A stretch of 64,000 nt of DNA. It comes from Micromonospora sp. H61. GTDB taxonomy: Bacteria; Actinomycetota; Actinomycetes; Mycobacteriales; Micromonosporaceae. The notes beneath the pieces were generated by a model that had not been told where the DNA came from, did no database searches, and was given only the letters and a program-made list of their open reading frames with translations. Of the stretch, positions 57,601 to 64,000 are shown piece by piece. Numbering within the stretch: the first letter of the stretch is position 1; each line of letters opens with the position of its first letter. Where the stretch lies: contig NZ_JAGPXY010000013.1 of the NCBI RefSeq assembly GCF_018070325.1, forward strand, positions 50,915-114,914. The letters run 5' to 3'. Made by a program: the position numbers and the translations under genes.

Positions 57601-57977
57601 ACTATCGCGTCGTCACCGTTGAAGAGGCTCGCCCCGGTGGTCTGGTCGGCCTGGGCGAGGATGGCGGCCCCGGCCGAGGCGCTGGCGAACACGAACGCGT
57701 CACCGGCCGCCACGCTGCCGGTCAGGGCGATGGTGGTGGCCGTGGTGGAGCCGTTGAAGTGGAGCTGCAACTGGTAGCCACCGGCCGCCAGGTCGACGGC
57801 GGTGCCCGTGCCGTTGAACAGCTCGATCGCCTTGTTGTTCGACGAACCCTCGACGTACTCCGAGATGAACAGGTCGGTGGGCGCGGCGCTGGCCGCGGTG
57901 GGTACGACGCCGAGCGCCGTGACGGTCACGGCGGCGGTGGCGGTCGCGAGCGCGGCGATTGAGCGGCGCGGGCGCAT
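54675..57977 (-). CDS. Secreted multidomain nuclease (LTD + endonuclease/exonuclease/phosphatase + Calx-beta; ExeM/NucH-like)
   Basis: An 1100-residue exported protein. The signal peptide ends TAASAAP near residue 31. A lamin-tail domain follows (LFISEYVEGSSNNKAIELFN), then an Ig-like segment (~210-300), an OB-like nuclease lead domain (GVITQLTLARTSAGAEQHGF; DGIFVFMGTF) and an EEP domain from about 600 with YNVENLYDYRDDPFDG, LVQEAEDQD, YALSNHYSS, YGGDLNVFPR and SSDHDPQVARF carrying the metal and His residues. A C-terminal Calx-beta-like domain (VAEGNQGTRQLTFTATVS; READEKLTLLV) ends it. It probably degrades extracellular DNA for phosphate or nucleotides. ATG 57977 has GGAGG at 5 nt. Confidence 0.92.
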   Translation of the reverse strand: MRPRRSIAALATATAAVTVTALGVVPTAASAAPTDLFISEYVEGSSNNKAIELFNGTGTAVDLAAGGYQLQLHFNGSTTATTIALTGSVAAGDAFVFASASAGAAILAQADQTTGASLFNGDDAIVLRRGSTVLDSIGQVGVDPGTEWGAGVTSTADNTVRRLPSVTAGDTDPSDAFDPAAQWAGFPIDTFDGLGAHTVDGGGPVDAPAALTCGGPLVTAAGTAASREVSATDPDDTIVDLAVTAISPSPTAGSISRTAFTPAEGVGGTARATVGVSADLAAGAYTVTLTSTDADGGTASCALAVQVTRELTVGEVQGPTTDSESGPSDRSPLAPASGNGTSSTLYDVRGVITQLTLARTSAGAEQHGFFLQSRVGDTDGDPTSSDGIFVFMGTFTSLIGGYVPTVGDEVVLRARVSEYYNFTQLSGASLVRRIGGGLVVDSAVAVADAVPPAVLDDAQRFWERHEGSRMRVRAGSGAVSGRDVFSSTADAELWVVDRDDPLLDRADPYSRRVFRDSHPLDNDPTRRFDDGNGQRTLLGSMGVKATAGDSAALLPPTHTFDTLRADAVGGVYYSFEKYGVQVERAEFAAGADPSKNNPPKPADRSQEVAVATYNVENLYDYRDDPFDGCDFAGNAGCVGVTPPFDYVPHSETEYREQLAALADQIVTDLHAPDLILVQEAEDQDICAVSGATLSCGDTNNADGAPDSIQELALTVAAAGGPAYAAAYDRTGADARGITAAFLYRTDRVSLAAATAADPLLGSAPTVQYRAAGLPANADVQNPKALNAVLPADVDTSTGRDGSNVFTRAPQLGKFSVAAAPGSTERFTLYALSNHYSSGPDSRVGQRREQARYGAAIVTAIEAADRTARVVYGGDLNVFPRPDDPLPFGHQELSATGDQPTPSDQLAPLYEAGLHNLWDNLVADVPASAYSYSFEGQAQTLDHLFVNDAFHGDLVQVRAAHINADWPAEFAGDGSRGSSDHDPQVARFRSRASLTVADSAVAEGNQGTRQLTFTATVSRPLSQSVLLCAATVGLTAQTGSDFDPYAGCKVLPAGQTSVAFPVSVRGDRKREADEKLTLLVAGVPGLRLADPLATGTITNDD

Positions 57978-58026
57978 AGGGCCTCCACGATGGGTGGATG
58001 GGGTCAACGCACGTTAAGGTGCGCGG

Positions 58027-58055
58027 CTGTCCACCGTCCATCCCCTAATGGACAG
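58027..58055. promoter_or_regulatory. Inverted repeat upstream of the nuclease gene
   Basis: CTGTCCA/TGGACAG (15-nt spacer), with an alternative inner GTCCAT/ATGGAC pairing. It lies 50-78 bp before the nuclease start and 14 bp after the GNAT stop, so it may be an operator or the GNAT terminator. It is not a GTTCACC PHO box. Confidence 0.4.
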
Positions 58056-58068
58056 TTTCGTGAATTCC

Positions 58069-59085
58069 TCAGCGTGGCGGATCGAGGCGGTGCACCAGCT
58101 CAGCGACGTCGACGCTGTATTCGCACCAGTCCCGGTCGGGGCGGTAGCCCAGCTCCGCGTTGACCTTCAACATCGCCTCGTTGGCCTGCGCGTTCCAGGT
58201 CTGCACCTCGATCAACTCCGGCTCGGCGGAGCGCAACTCCAGCAGCATCCGGGCCTTGATCGCCCGATCGATGCCGTAGCCCCGGTGATCCTGCGCGACG
58301 ATCGTGTCGTACTGGTCGGCGCGGGTCGGGTGCTGCGCCGGCACCACCACCTCGGTCAGGCCGGCCACCTCGCCGCTCTGCTCGTGACGGGCGAGCACGA
58401 TGTACGGCTTCATGCCTCGCCGGTGCAGCGTGTCGAGGCTGTCCCGCAGCCGCTCCGGGTCGTAGGAGCTGGGGCGCAGCTCACCGTCGTCGACGTCGCG
58501 CACCTCGGCCTTGGCCCGCGCGTACGCCTCGATCAGGTCGTCCGGCGGCCCGCCCGGGAAGAACTCCAGCTGGTAGCCCGTCCCGATGCCGGTGGCCATC
58601 TCGGCCAACTCGGCCCAGTCCACCGAGGTCAGATCGAGCACGCTGCGTGTCTCCACGTACTCCCGGTTGAAGCCGAGCGACTCGTAGAACCCGACCGCCG
58701 GCGTGTCGCCGACAACCTCGACCCCGATCGACCGGAAGCCCTCCTGGTAGACCCGGCGCGCGGCGCGCAGCACCAGGTCACGACCGAGGCCGGTGCGCCG
58801 CGCGGACGGGTGCACCAGCACCTCGAGCACACCGATGTCACCCAGAAGGAGTACGTGCACCTGGCCGAGCACCGCGCCCGTGTCGCCCGGAGCGGTCGGC
58901 TCGGCCTGGGCGATCCAGGAGATCCGCCGCTCGCCGGGCATCACCTCGGCGAGGTATTCCCGCAACGAAGCCACCCGCCAGGGCGGATCCTGCGGCAGAT
59001 CGGCCGCCAGGACCGCGTTCAGCGTGGCCAACAGCGACGCGATCTCGGCGGACGACGCGGTCCTGGGGTCCCACTCGCGCACCAT
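58069..59085 (-). CDS. GNAT-family N-acetyltransferase, tandem domains
   Basis: A 338-residue protein. The first GNAT domain has VLEVLVHPSARRTGLGRDLVL (acetyl-CoA loop RRTGLG) and VGFYESLGFNREYVE. The second has TEVVVPAQHPTRADQYDTIV, the loop DHRGYGIDRAIKARM and a mycothiol-synthase-like ending, EVQTWNAQANEAMLKVNAEL. It resembles MshD in architecture, but the first-domain sequence and context do not prove that role. A -10-like TAGACG lies at 59095-59090, so the transcript is probably leaderless and the start could be 59088, 59085 or 59082. Confidence 0.82.
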   Translation of the reverse strand: MVREWDPRTASSAEIASLLATLNAVLAADLPQDPPWRVASLREYLAEVMPGERRISWIAQAEPTAPGDTGAVLGQVHVLLLGDIGVLEVLVHPSARRTGLGRDLVLRAARRVYQEGFRSIGVEVVGDTPAVGFYESLGFNREYVETRSVLDLTSVDWAELAEMATGIGTGYQLEFFPGGPPDDLIEAYARAKAEVRDVDDGELRPSSYDPERLRDSLDTLHRRGMKPYIVLARHEQSGEVAGLTEVVVPAQHPTRADQYDTIVAQDHRGYGIDRAIKARMLLELRSAEPELIEVQTWNAQANEAMLKVNAELGYRPDRDWCEYSVDVAELVHRLDPPR

Positions 59086-59157
59086 CACCCGTCTAGCTTG
59101 CCGCTAACAGAGGCCCGGGGGAAGTGTCCAGTTCTCCAACGTATCGAGACGATCACT

Positions 59158-60720
59158 TCACGACCGACTGGCCCGTCCGTACCGGTTCGCGGTGTCGTAG
59201 ACGTCCTGGGCGTACCGCCGTACGTCGTTGTAGGAGAGGATCGCGTTCCACCAGTCGCCCGCAATGCTCAGGTTTCGGCCGCCCTTGCAGAGGTAGTTTC
59301 CCGCTGCCAGGGCGGCGTCGTCCAGGTCGTGCGGGTCCTTGCGGCCGTCGTTGTCCGCGTCCGCGCCGATCTCCTGCCAGGTGGTCGGGATGAACTGCAT
59401 CGGCCCGATGGCGCGGTCGAGGGTCGCGTCCCCGTCGAGCGCCCCACGGTCGGTGTCGATGATCCGCATCCGACCCTCCTTCCCGTCCAGCGCCAGCCCG
59501 ATGATGTTGGGCACCGCCTTGCCGTCCTGCCCCAACCGCGCGCCGTTGGCCGAGCCGTGTCCCGATTCGACCTGCCCGATCGCGGCCAGCGTGGTCCAGC
59601 TCAGCGCACAGCTGCGGTTGGTCTGGGCGAGCACCAGCTCGGCGTAGCCGTACGCCTGCATGGCGACCGCCGGCACGCCGACCTTGGCACCGACCTGCTG
59701 CGCCCAGCCGGCCAGGGCGTCCGACGGTCGGCCACCGATCACCGACCCGGTCGGCAGCCCGTTGCCGGGCAACCCGCCGGTGGGCAGCGGAAGGGTCGGC
59801 AGCGGCCCGGTGGGCAGCGGGCTGGTCGGCATCCCAGGCGCGGCGACCCCGCTCGGCGCGGCCGAGGCGTCGACAGCTACCGGGCGCGGTGAGCGGATCG
59901 CGGCCGGTACGAGCAGCGCTCCCGCCGCGGCGGTCGCGGCCACCAGCGCCAGCAGGAAGACGCCGGGCAGGGTCAGCCGACCACTCGGCCGGCGTGCCCA
60001 GGCACGGGTCGCCTGGGCCGCGGCGGCTGCTGCCCGGCGGGGCGGCAGACGTACCGCGTGGGCGAACTGCACCCGCCGCCGACGGGCCGGGTCGGGCGCC
60101 GGCACGACCGGGATCTCATCCACAGTGGTCTTGGCCGGATCCGCGGCACCGGTCTTCGCGTCGTCAGCGGGCTTGTCGGCGCTCGACGCGCCGGCCGTCT
60201 TCGACGCGGCCGGGCCACTGGCGCTGCCGTCCGCCTTCGGGTCCTCGGCTCTCGCGTCGTCGGCTTTCGCGTCGTCGACCTTGGGGGCATCGGCCTTGAC
60301 GATGTCGGTCTTCTGATCCTCGGGTTTAGCAGCCTCGGCCTTGAGGTCCTCGGTCTTACCGGTCCCGGCCTTCGCGGCCTCGGCCTGGGAGGCGGCTGCT
60401 GGACTTGCGGTCGGGACGGGTGCGGCCGGGATGTTCGTGCCGGTGGCGCTCGCGTCCGGTTCGGACCCGGCGGAGTCGGGCGCGGTGGGCTTCGCCGCTG
60501 GCGGAGCCGGCGCGGTGGCCGCTGGCGTGGTGGCCGGTGGCGTGGCCGGCGGGCCAGCGGAACGCCCGCTCAGCCAGGGGCGGCGGGGCCGGGGCACCTT
60601 GCGCACCGGGTCGGGCGCGGCCCCGGAGCCTTCGAGCGGCCCGTCCAGCGGCGCGGCCGGTCGTAACGGTTGCACACGCTTGTCGTCCTCGCCGTCCACC
60701 ACCTGTCGAGTATCACCCAT
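59158..60720 (-). CDS. Membrane-anchored lytic murein transglycosylase with long cytoplasmic arm
   Basis: A 520-residue protein with three parts. Residues 1 to ~235 are a disordered, cytoplasmic Pro/Ala then Lys/Asp/Glu-rich arm with KADD/KAED repeats. One TM follows ([20 protein letters not shown]), then a Pro/Leu-rich linker ([17 protein letters not shown]) and a C-terminal SLT domain: [17 protein letters not shown] with catalytic Glu, [13 protein letters not shown] and [10 protein letters not shown], ending in an [15 protein letters not shown] helix. It cleaves peptidoglycan outside the membrane. GGAGG directly abuts ATG 60720; GTG 60702, six nt after GATACT, is another option. It is divergent from the FmdB gene. 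Confidence 0.88.
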   Translation of the reverse strand: MGDTRQVVDGEDDKRVQPLRPAAPLDGPLEGSGAAPDPVRKVPRPRRPWLSGRSAGPPATPPATTPAATAPAPPAAKPTAPDSAGSEPDASATGTNIPAAPVPTASPAAASQAEAAKAGTGKTEDLKAEAAKPEDQKTDIVKADAPKVDDAKADDARAEDPKADGSASGPAASKTAGASSADKPADDAKTGAADPAKTTVDEIPVVPAPDPARRRRVQFAHAVRLPPRRAAAAAAQATRAWARRPSGRLTLPGVFLLALVAATAAAGALLVPAAIRSPRPVAVDASAAPSGVAAPGMPTSPLPTGPLPTLPLPTGGLPGNGLPTGSVIGGRPSDALAGWAQQVGAKVGVPAVAMQAYGYAELVLAQTNRSCALSWTTLAAIGQVESGHGSANGARLGQDGKAVPNIIGLALDGKEGRMRIIDTDRGALDGDATLDRAIGPMQFIPTTWQEIGADADNDGRKDPHDLDDAALAAGNYLCKGGRNLSIAGDWWNAILSYNDVRRYAQDVYDTANRYGRASRS

Positions 60721-60744
60721 CCTCCGCGAACCGCCAGATCCACG

Positions 60745-60750
60745 TACCCT
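60745..60750 (+). promoter_or_regulatory. -10 box for the FmdB-like gene
   Basis: TACCCT ends 7 nt before ATG 60758. Confidence 0.55.
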
Positions 60751-60757
60751 GGGTGGC

Positions 60758-60976
60758 ATGCCCCGGTACGAGTTCCGCTGCCGCGCCTGCGGCGACACCT
60801 TCGAGGTCAACCGTTCGATGGCGGCGGCCGGTGAGCCGGCCAGCTGCCCTCAGGGACACGCCGACACGGTCAAGCTTCTTTCCGCGGTCGCGGTCACTGG
60901 TCGCAGTGGCGGTGCCGGTGGTGCCCCGGCACCCGCCGCTGGTGGTGGCTGCTGCGGCGGCGCCTGCGGCTGCTGA
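60758..60976 (+). CDS. FmdB-family zinc-ribbon protein
   Basis: A 72-residue protein starting MPRYEFRCRACGDTFEVNRS, with the first zinc knuckle CRAC. The second knuckle CPQGH has a His in place of the usual Cys pair partner. The tail is GGGCCGGACGC, a Cys-rich end common in actinobacterial members that may bind metal. The function of FmdB proteins is unsettled (the first was linked to formamidase regulation). It is transcribed divergently from the transglycosylase gene across 37 bp. Confidence 0.88.
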   Translation: MPRYEFRCRACGDTFEVNRSMAAAGEPASCPQGHADTVKLLSAVAVTGRSGGAGGAPAPAAGGGCCGGACGC

Positions 60977-61128
60977 TCGGGCCAATTCGCCGCCGCCTGG
61001 TGGGCCGGCCTTGCCGGGAGCGGGTCCGAGTGGCACGTTGAGGCGGCACTTGCCCGGCCGTTCTCACGATGTGTGATCGTTCGGATTCAGGCAGCATGAA
61101 CCCGACGTCACGGGCGGAGGTTCCTCGC

Positions 61129-64000
61129 ATGTCGCCACGGATCCAGCTCCCGAGCGGTTGGGTGACCTTCGTATTCACCGATATTGAGGGCTCGACCCGG
61201 CTGGCTCAACTGCTCGGCCCCGACTACCGCCCGGTGCTCGCCGAGCATCGACGGCTGCTACGCCGCACGCTGGCCAGCACGGGTGGCGCGGAGCTGTTGA
61301 CCGAGGGCGACTCGTTCTTCCTGGCCTTCGAGGAAGCGACAGCGGCGATGACCGCGTGCCTGACCGCCCAACGGGCACTGTCCAGCCACGACTGGCCCAC
61401 CCAAGAAGCCGCGCCCCGGGTGCGGATGGGCCTGCACACCGGCTATGCCGAGCCACGCGACGGCGAGTACGCCAGCCCCGAGGTGCACCGGGCCGCCCGG
61501 GTGGCGGCCGCCGCCCACGGCGGGCAGGTGCTCTGCACGGCGTCCACCGCACGTCGGGCGGAGCCGATGCCGCCTGGTGCGACCCTGCTCGACCTGGGCC
61601 TGCATCGACTGCGCGGCTTCGACGACCGGGAACGACTGTTCCAACTGGTCGCCCCGGGTCTGGAGCGGCAGTTCCCCCGACCCCGCACCGCCGACGCGGT
61701 GGCGCACAACCTGCCCACCCAGGTGACCTCGTTCGTCGGCCGGCAGGCTGAGCGCATCGAGCTGGGCCTGCTGGTGCGTCAGCACCGCCTGGTCACCGTG
61801 CTGGGTGCCGGCGGCGCGGGCAAGACCCGGCTCGCGGTGGAGTTGGCCAGCGGAGTTGTCGAGGCGTACCCGGACGGGGTCTGGTTCGTCGACATCGCCT
61901 CGGTGACCGACCCGGGGCTGGTGGCGTTCGCCATCGCCGCCGTGCTCGGCCTGCGTCCCGAGCCCGGTCGGCCGATGCTGGACACCCTCGTCGAGTACGC
62001 GGCCGGCCGCCGGATGCTTGTCGTCCTGGACACCTGCGACACCCAGCCGGCCGCCTGCGCCGAGGTGATCGCGCGTCTGCTGTCCGGCGGGAGCGGCGTG
62101 CGGGTGCTGGCCACCAGTCGCGAGTCGTTCAGCCTGCCCGGCGAGGTGGTGTGGCGGATTCCGCCGCTCTCGGTCGACCCGCGCGCGGACGGCGCGGAGA
62201 GCGACGCGGTGGCGCTGCTGCTGGACCGTACGGCGGCAGCGCGTGGTGGTCGGCAGCCGGACCCGGCCGAGTCCGCCGACCTGCGTCGGGTCGTGCAACG
62301 GTTGGACGGCCTGCCGCTCGCCATCGAGTTGGCCGCCGCCCGGCTGCGGGTGCTCTCCGTCGGTCAGCTCGCCGAGCGGCTCGACGACGTTCTCGGCACC
62401 CTGGACGCCGGCCGGGAGGACCCGGATCCGCCGCCGGTGGAGCGGGGCTGGTCCGGCAACCAGCAGGACACCGTGGACCTGGTCGCCGCGGCGGCCGGGG
62501 CTGCACCGCCCACCCCGGCGAGCCGGGCGGTGCAGCGCTCGGCCACCGAGCGGCATCTGACCATGCAGGCCACCGTCACCTGGTCCTACCGGACACTGGG
62601 GCCCCGGGCCGCCCGCCTGCTGCGGTGGCTGGCGGTCTTCGCCGGCCCGGTGGATCTGGCGACTGTGGAGTGGCTGCTGGGTGACGATCCGCTGGACCCG
62701 CTCTCGGTCCTGGTGGACAAGTCGATGGTGTTGGCCGAGCCGCGCGCCGCCGGCAGCACTTACCGCATGCTCGACCCCATCCGGGCGTACGCGGCGCGGC
62801 GGTTGGGCGAGGCGGGCGAGGAGCAGGCCGCTCGGGACCGGCACGTGGCCTGGTCGGCGCACGCGTTGGACCGGGCCCACCTGGGCCAGGACGGCCGGCC
62901 GGTGACGCTGTCGTTGTATGCCCTCGATCCACTGGCCGGGGAGCTGCGCGCCGCGCTGCGGTGGTGCGCCACCGGCGGCAGCGCCCGTGCCGGCCTCGGT
63001 CTGGCGGGTGGGCTGGACCAGTGGTGGCTGGAGCGGGGCCTGGCCCGCGAGGGGCGGCTGTGGCTGTTCCGGCTGTACGGGCGGATCGCGGAGACGGGGG
63101 AGCGGATTCCGGAGGCGGAGCTGGCGGCGGCGTACCACATGCATTCGCTGCATGCCAGCGCCGACGGCGAGTTCGCCGAGGAGCTGCGCTACTCCCAGCG
63201 GGCGGAGGCAGCGGCCCGGCAGGCCGGCGACGCCGGGTTGCTGGCCCGGGTGCTCGCCGGCAGGGCCGCGCCGCTTGTCGACATGGGGCAGTTCGTCGAG
63301 GCCGAGCGGGTGTGCCGGGAGGTCATCGACTGGGCGCACGGGCAGGACGTGGTCGGCGAGGCGCTGTTCGCTGTCTTCAGCCTGGCCGAGCTGCTCTGGC
63401 GGCGGGGCGCCCTGGAGGAGGCTGCGGAGCTGTTGGGCGCGGTGCGTCCGGTGGAGGCGGCCCGGCCCGTGGAGCGGGGCCGGCGTTCGGTGGACATGCT
63501 GCTCGGCATGGTCGCGCTGGCCCGCGGCGACGTGATCGCCGCACACGAGCACCTGCTGGTGGCGCTGCGCTCCCGGATGGGCCACGGCTACCACGGGCGG
63601 GCGTGCGACACCTTGAACGCGGTCGCGGTGCGGTGCGCGATCGGCGGGGAGCGGTTGACCGCGGCCCGTCTGTTCGGGGCCGCGCAGGCCACCCGGGCGA
63701 GCATGCGTGCCACTCCCGGCATCTTCGGCGGTTACTGGGCCGAGCAGCAGGGGGAGTTGCGCGCGGTGCTTGGCGACGCGGCCTTCGACGACGCGTACGG
63801 CGAGGGTGCGGAGCTGGGGCTGGACGAGGCCGCGGCGCTGGCACTCGACGTGGAACACCCGGACCTGGCGGCGGACTCGACCCGCTTCAGCACCGGCCTG
63901 TCCCAACCGACCCCCCGCCCTCCCCCCGACCCCCACCGCCACCCACCCACAACAAACCAACCCCCCCACCAGCCCCACCACCTCCCCGCCCACCGTGCCC
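61129..64000 (+). CDS. Class III cyclase domain-STAND ATPase-TPR regulator (3' end outside window)
   Basis: The frame is open from ATG 61129 (GGAGG 8 nt upstream) to the right edge: 957 codons without a stop. Residues ~10-180 are a class III adenylate/guanylate cyclase-like domain, with metal Asp18 in VFTDIEGSTRLA, Asp61 in TEGDSFFLAF and RMGLHTGYAE. Residues ~225-500 are a NB-ARC/AfsR-like ATPase with P-loop GAGGAGKT (226-233), LVVLDTCDTQP and VLATSRESF, then GLPLAIELAAARL. TPR-like helices follow up to ~905. The last ~50 residues (STRFSTGLSQPTPRPPPDP onward) are Pro/His-rich and unlike the family. It has no C-terminal LuxR domain within the visible part. It is a signalling regulator; the effector is unknown. 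Confidence 0.88.
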   Translation, partial: MSPRIQLPSGWVTFVFTDIEGSTRLAQLLGPDYRPVLAEHRRLLRRTLASTGGAELLTEGDSFFLAFEEATAAMTACLTAQRALSSHDWPTQEAAPRVRMGLHTGYAEPRDGEYASPEVHRAARVAAAAHGGQVLCTASTARRAEPMPPGATLLDLGLHRLRGFDDRERLFQLVAPGLERQFPRPRTADAVAHNLPTQVTSFVGRQAERIELGLLVRQHRLVTVLGAGGAGKTRLAVELASGVVEAYPDGVWFVDIASVTDPGLVAFAIAAVLGLRPEPGRPMLDTLVEYAAGRRMLVVLDTCDTQPAACAEVIARLLSGGSGVRVLATSRESFSLPGEVVWRIPPLSVDPRADGAESDAVALLLDRTAAARGGRQPDPAESADLRRVVQRLDGLPLAIELAAARLRVLSVGQLAERLDDVLGTLDAGREDPDPPPVERGWSGNQQDTVDLVAAAAGAAPPTPASRAVQRSATERHLTMQATVTWSYRTLGPRAARLLRWLAVFAGPVDLATVEWLLGDDPLDPLSVLVDKSMVLAEPRAAGSTYRMLDPIRAYAARRLGEAGEEQAARDRHVAWSAHALDRAHLGQDGRPVTLSLYALDPLAGELRAALRWCATGGSARAGLGLAGGLDQWWLERGLAREGRLWLFRLYGRIAETGERIPEAELAAAYHMHSLHASADGEFAEELRYSQRAEAAARQAGDAGLLARVLAGRAAPLVDMGQFVEAERVCREVIDWAHGQDVVGEALFAVFSLAELLWRRGALEEAAELLGAVRPVEAARPVERGRRSVDMLLGMVALARGDVIAAHEHLLVALRSRMGHGYHGRACDTLNAVAVRCAIGGERLTAARLFGAAQATRASMRATPGIFGGYWAEQQGELRAVLGDAAFDDAYGEGAELGLDEAAALALDVEHPDLAADSTRFSTGLSQPTPRPPPDPHRHPPTTNQPPHQPHHLPAHRA
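63899..64000. repeat. Strand-asymmetric C-rich, nearly G-free tract
   Basis: About the last 100 bases are almost only C and A on the plus strand, with runs of five to eight C. They encode the odd Pro/His tail of the preceding frame. Confidence 0.7.

Noticed and set aside
61258..63993. 911-codon open frame on the minus strand
   Set aside because: It is the antisense shadow of the cyclase-STAND-TPR gene; the sense frame has a ribosome site, all domain motifs and normal GC3, whereas the antisense product is low-complexity.

Overview
The window is very GC-rich with GTG/ATG starts, many 4-bp stop/start overlaps and a mycothiol gene (mshA). Gene content and order point to a mycelial actinobacterium of the Micromonosporaceae, most likely Micromonospora. 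This assignment rests on gene content and style, not on a database search. I see no rRNA, tRNA, CRISPR array, insertion sequence or prophage.

Layout. 0-2 kb: the end of a drug-type ABC-2 exporter operon (ATPase, permease, start of a histidine kinase). 2.2-3.5 kb: an EI24-type membrane protein and a macrodomain hydrolase. 3.5-4.8 kb: two palindromic repeats and a GNAT gene. 4.8-10.6 kb: a complete ceb-like beta-glucoside operon (binding protein, two permeases, GH1 beta-glucosidase, LacI repressor), read leftward from a promoter bracketed by two identical operators. 10.7-16.5 kb: a DinB-fold enzyme, murB, a methyltransferase, a short-chain dehydrogenase, mshA and a YbjN gene. 16.7-20.9 kb: a histone-H1-like Lys/Ala protein and two paralogous MFS transporters. 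21-24.8 kb: gpmA, phoU and the divergent phoR-phoP (senX3-regX3) pair around a PHO box. 25-28.4 kb: a Cys-rich unknown, ppx, a xylose-isomerase-like protein and a CGNR regulator. 28.4-36 kb: a YgiB/YgiC-like lipoprotein/ATP-grasp pair, proline dehydrogenase, a membrane metallopeptidase and a MacA/MacB-type exporter. 36-42.3 kb: a small HTH protein, the 33-residue ribosomal protein bS22, an epimerase-like protein, an acyltransferase, a SerB1-like HAD, and a bldN/rsbN-like sigma/anti-sigma pair. 42.8-47.5 kb: an acyl-CoA synthetase, a glutaredoxin-like protein, a HAD and a two-component system. 47.7-53.5 kb: the redox-controlled rex-hemA-hemC-hemD-hemB operon with a Rex operator over its promoter. 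53.5-64 kb: repeats with two DnaA boxes, an XRE regulator, a large secreted nuclease, a GNAT, a membrane-anchored lytic transglycosylase, an FmdB zinc ribbon and a cyclase-STAND-TPR regulator that runs off the right edge.

The stretch murB ... mshA-ybjN ... gpmA-senX3-regX3 ... ppx ... bS22-galE2-plsC-serB1 ... hemACDB follows, from memory, the order of Mycobacterium tuberculosis Rv0482-Rv0512. It therefore looks like an old actinobacterial backbone, and the lineage-specific insertions stand out against it (histone-like gene, MFS pair, YgiB/YgiC pair, MacAB, bldN/rsbN, two-component system, rex).

Between genes there are several families of palindromic or tandem repeats, including one that begins exactly at upstream stop codons. 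A large fraction of genes carry a TANNNT -10 box 6-8 nt before the start codon, which implies leaderless transcripts.
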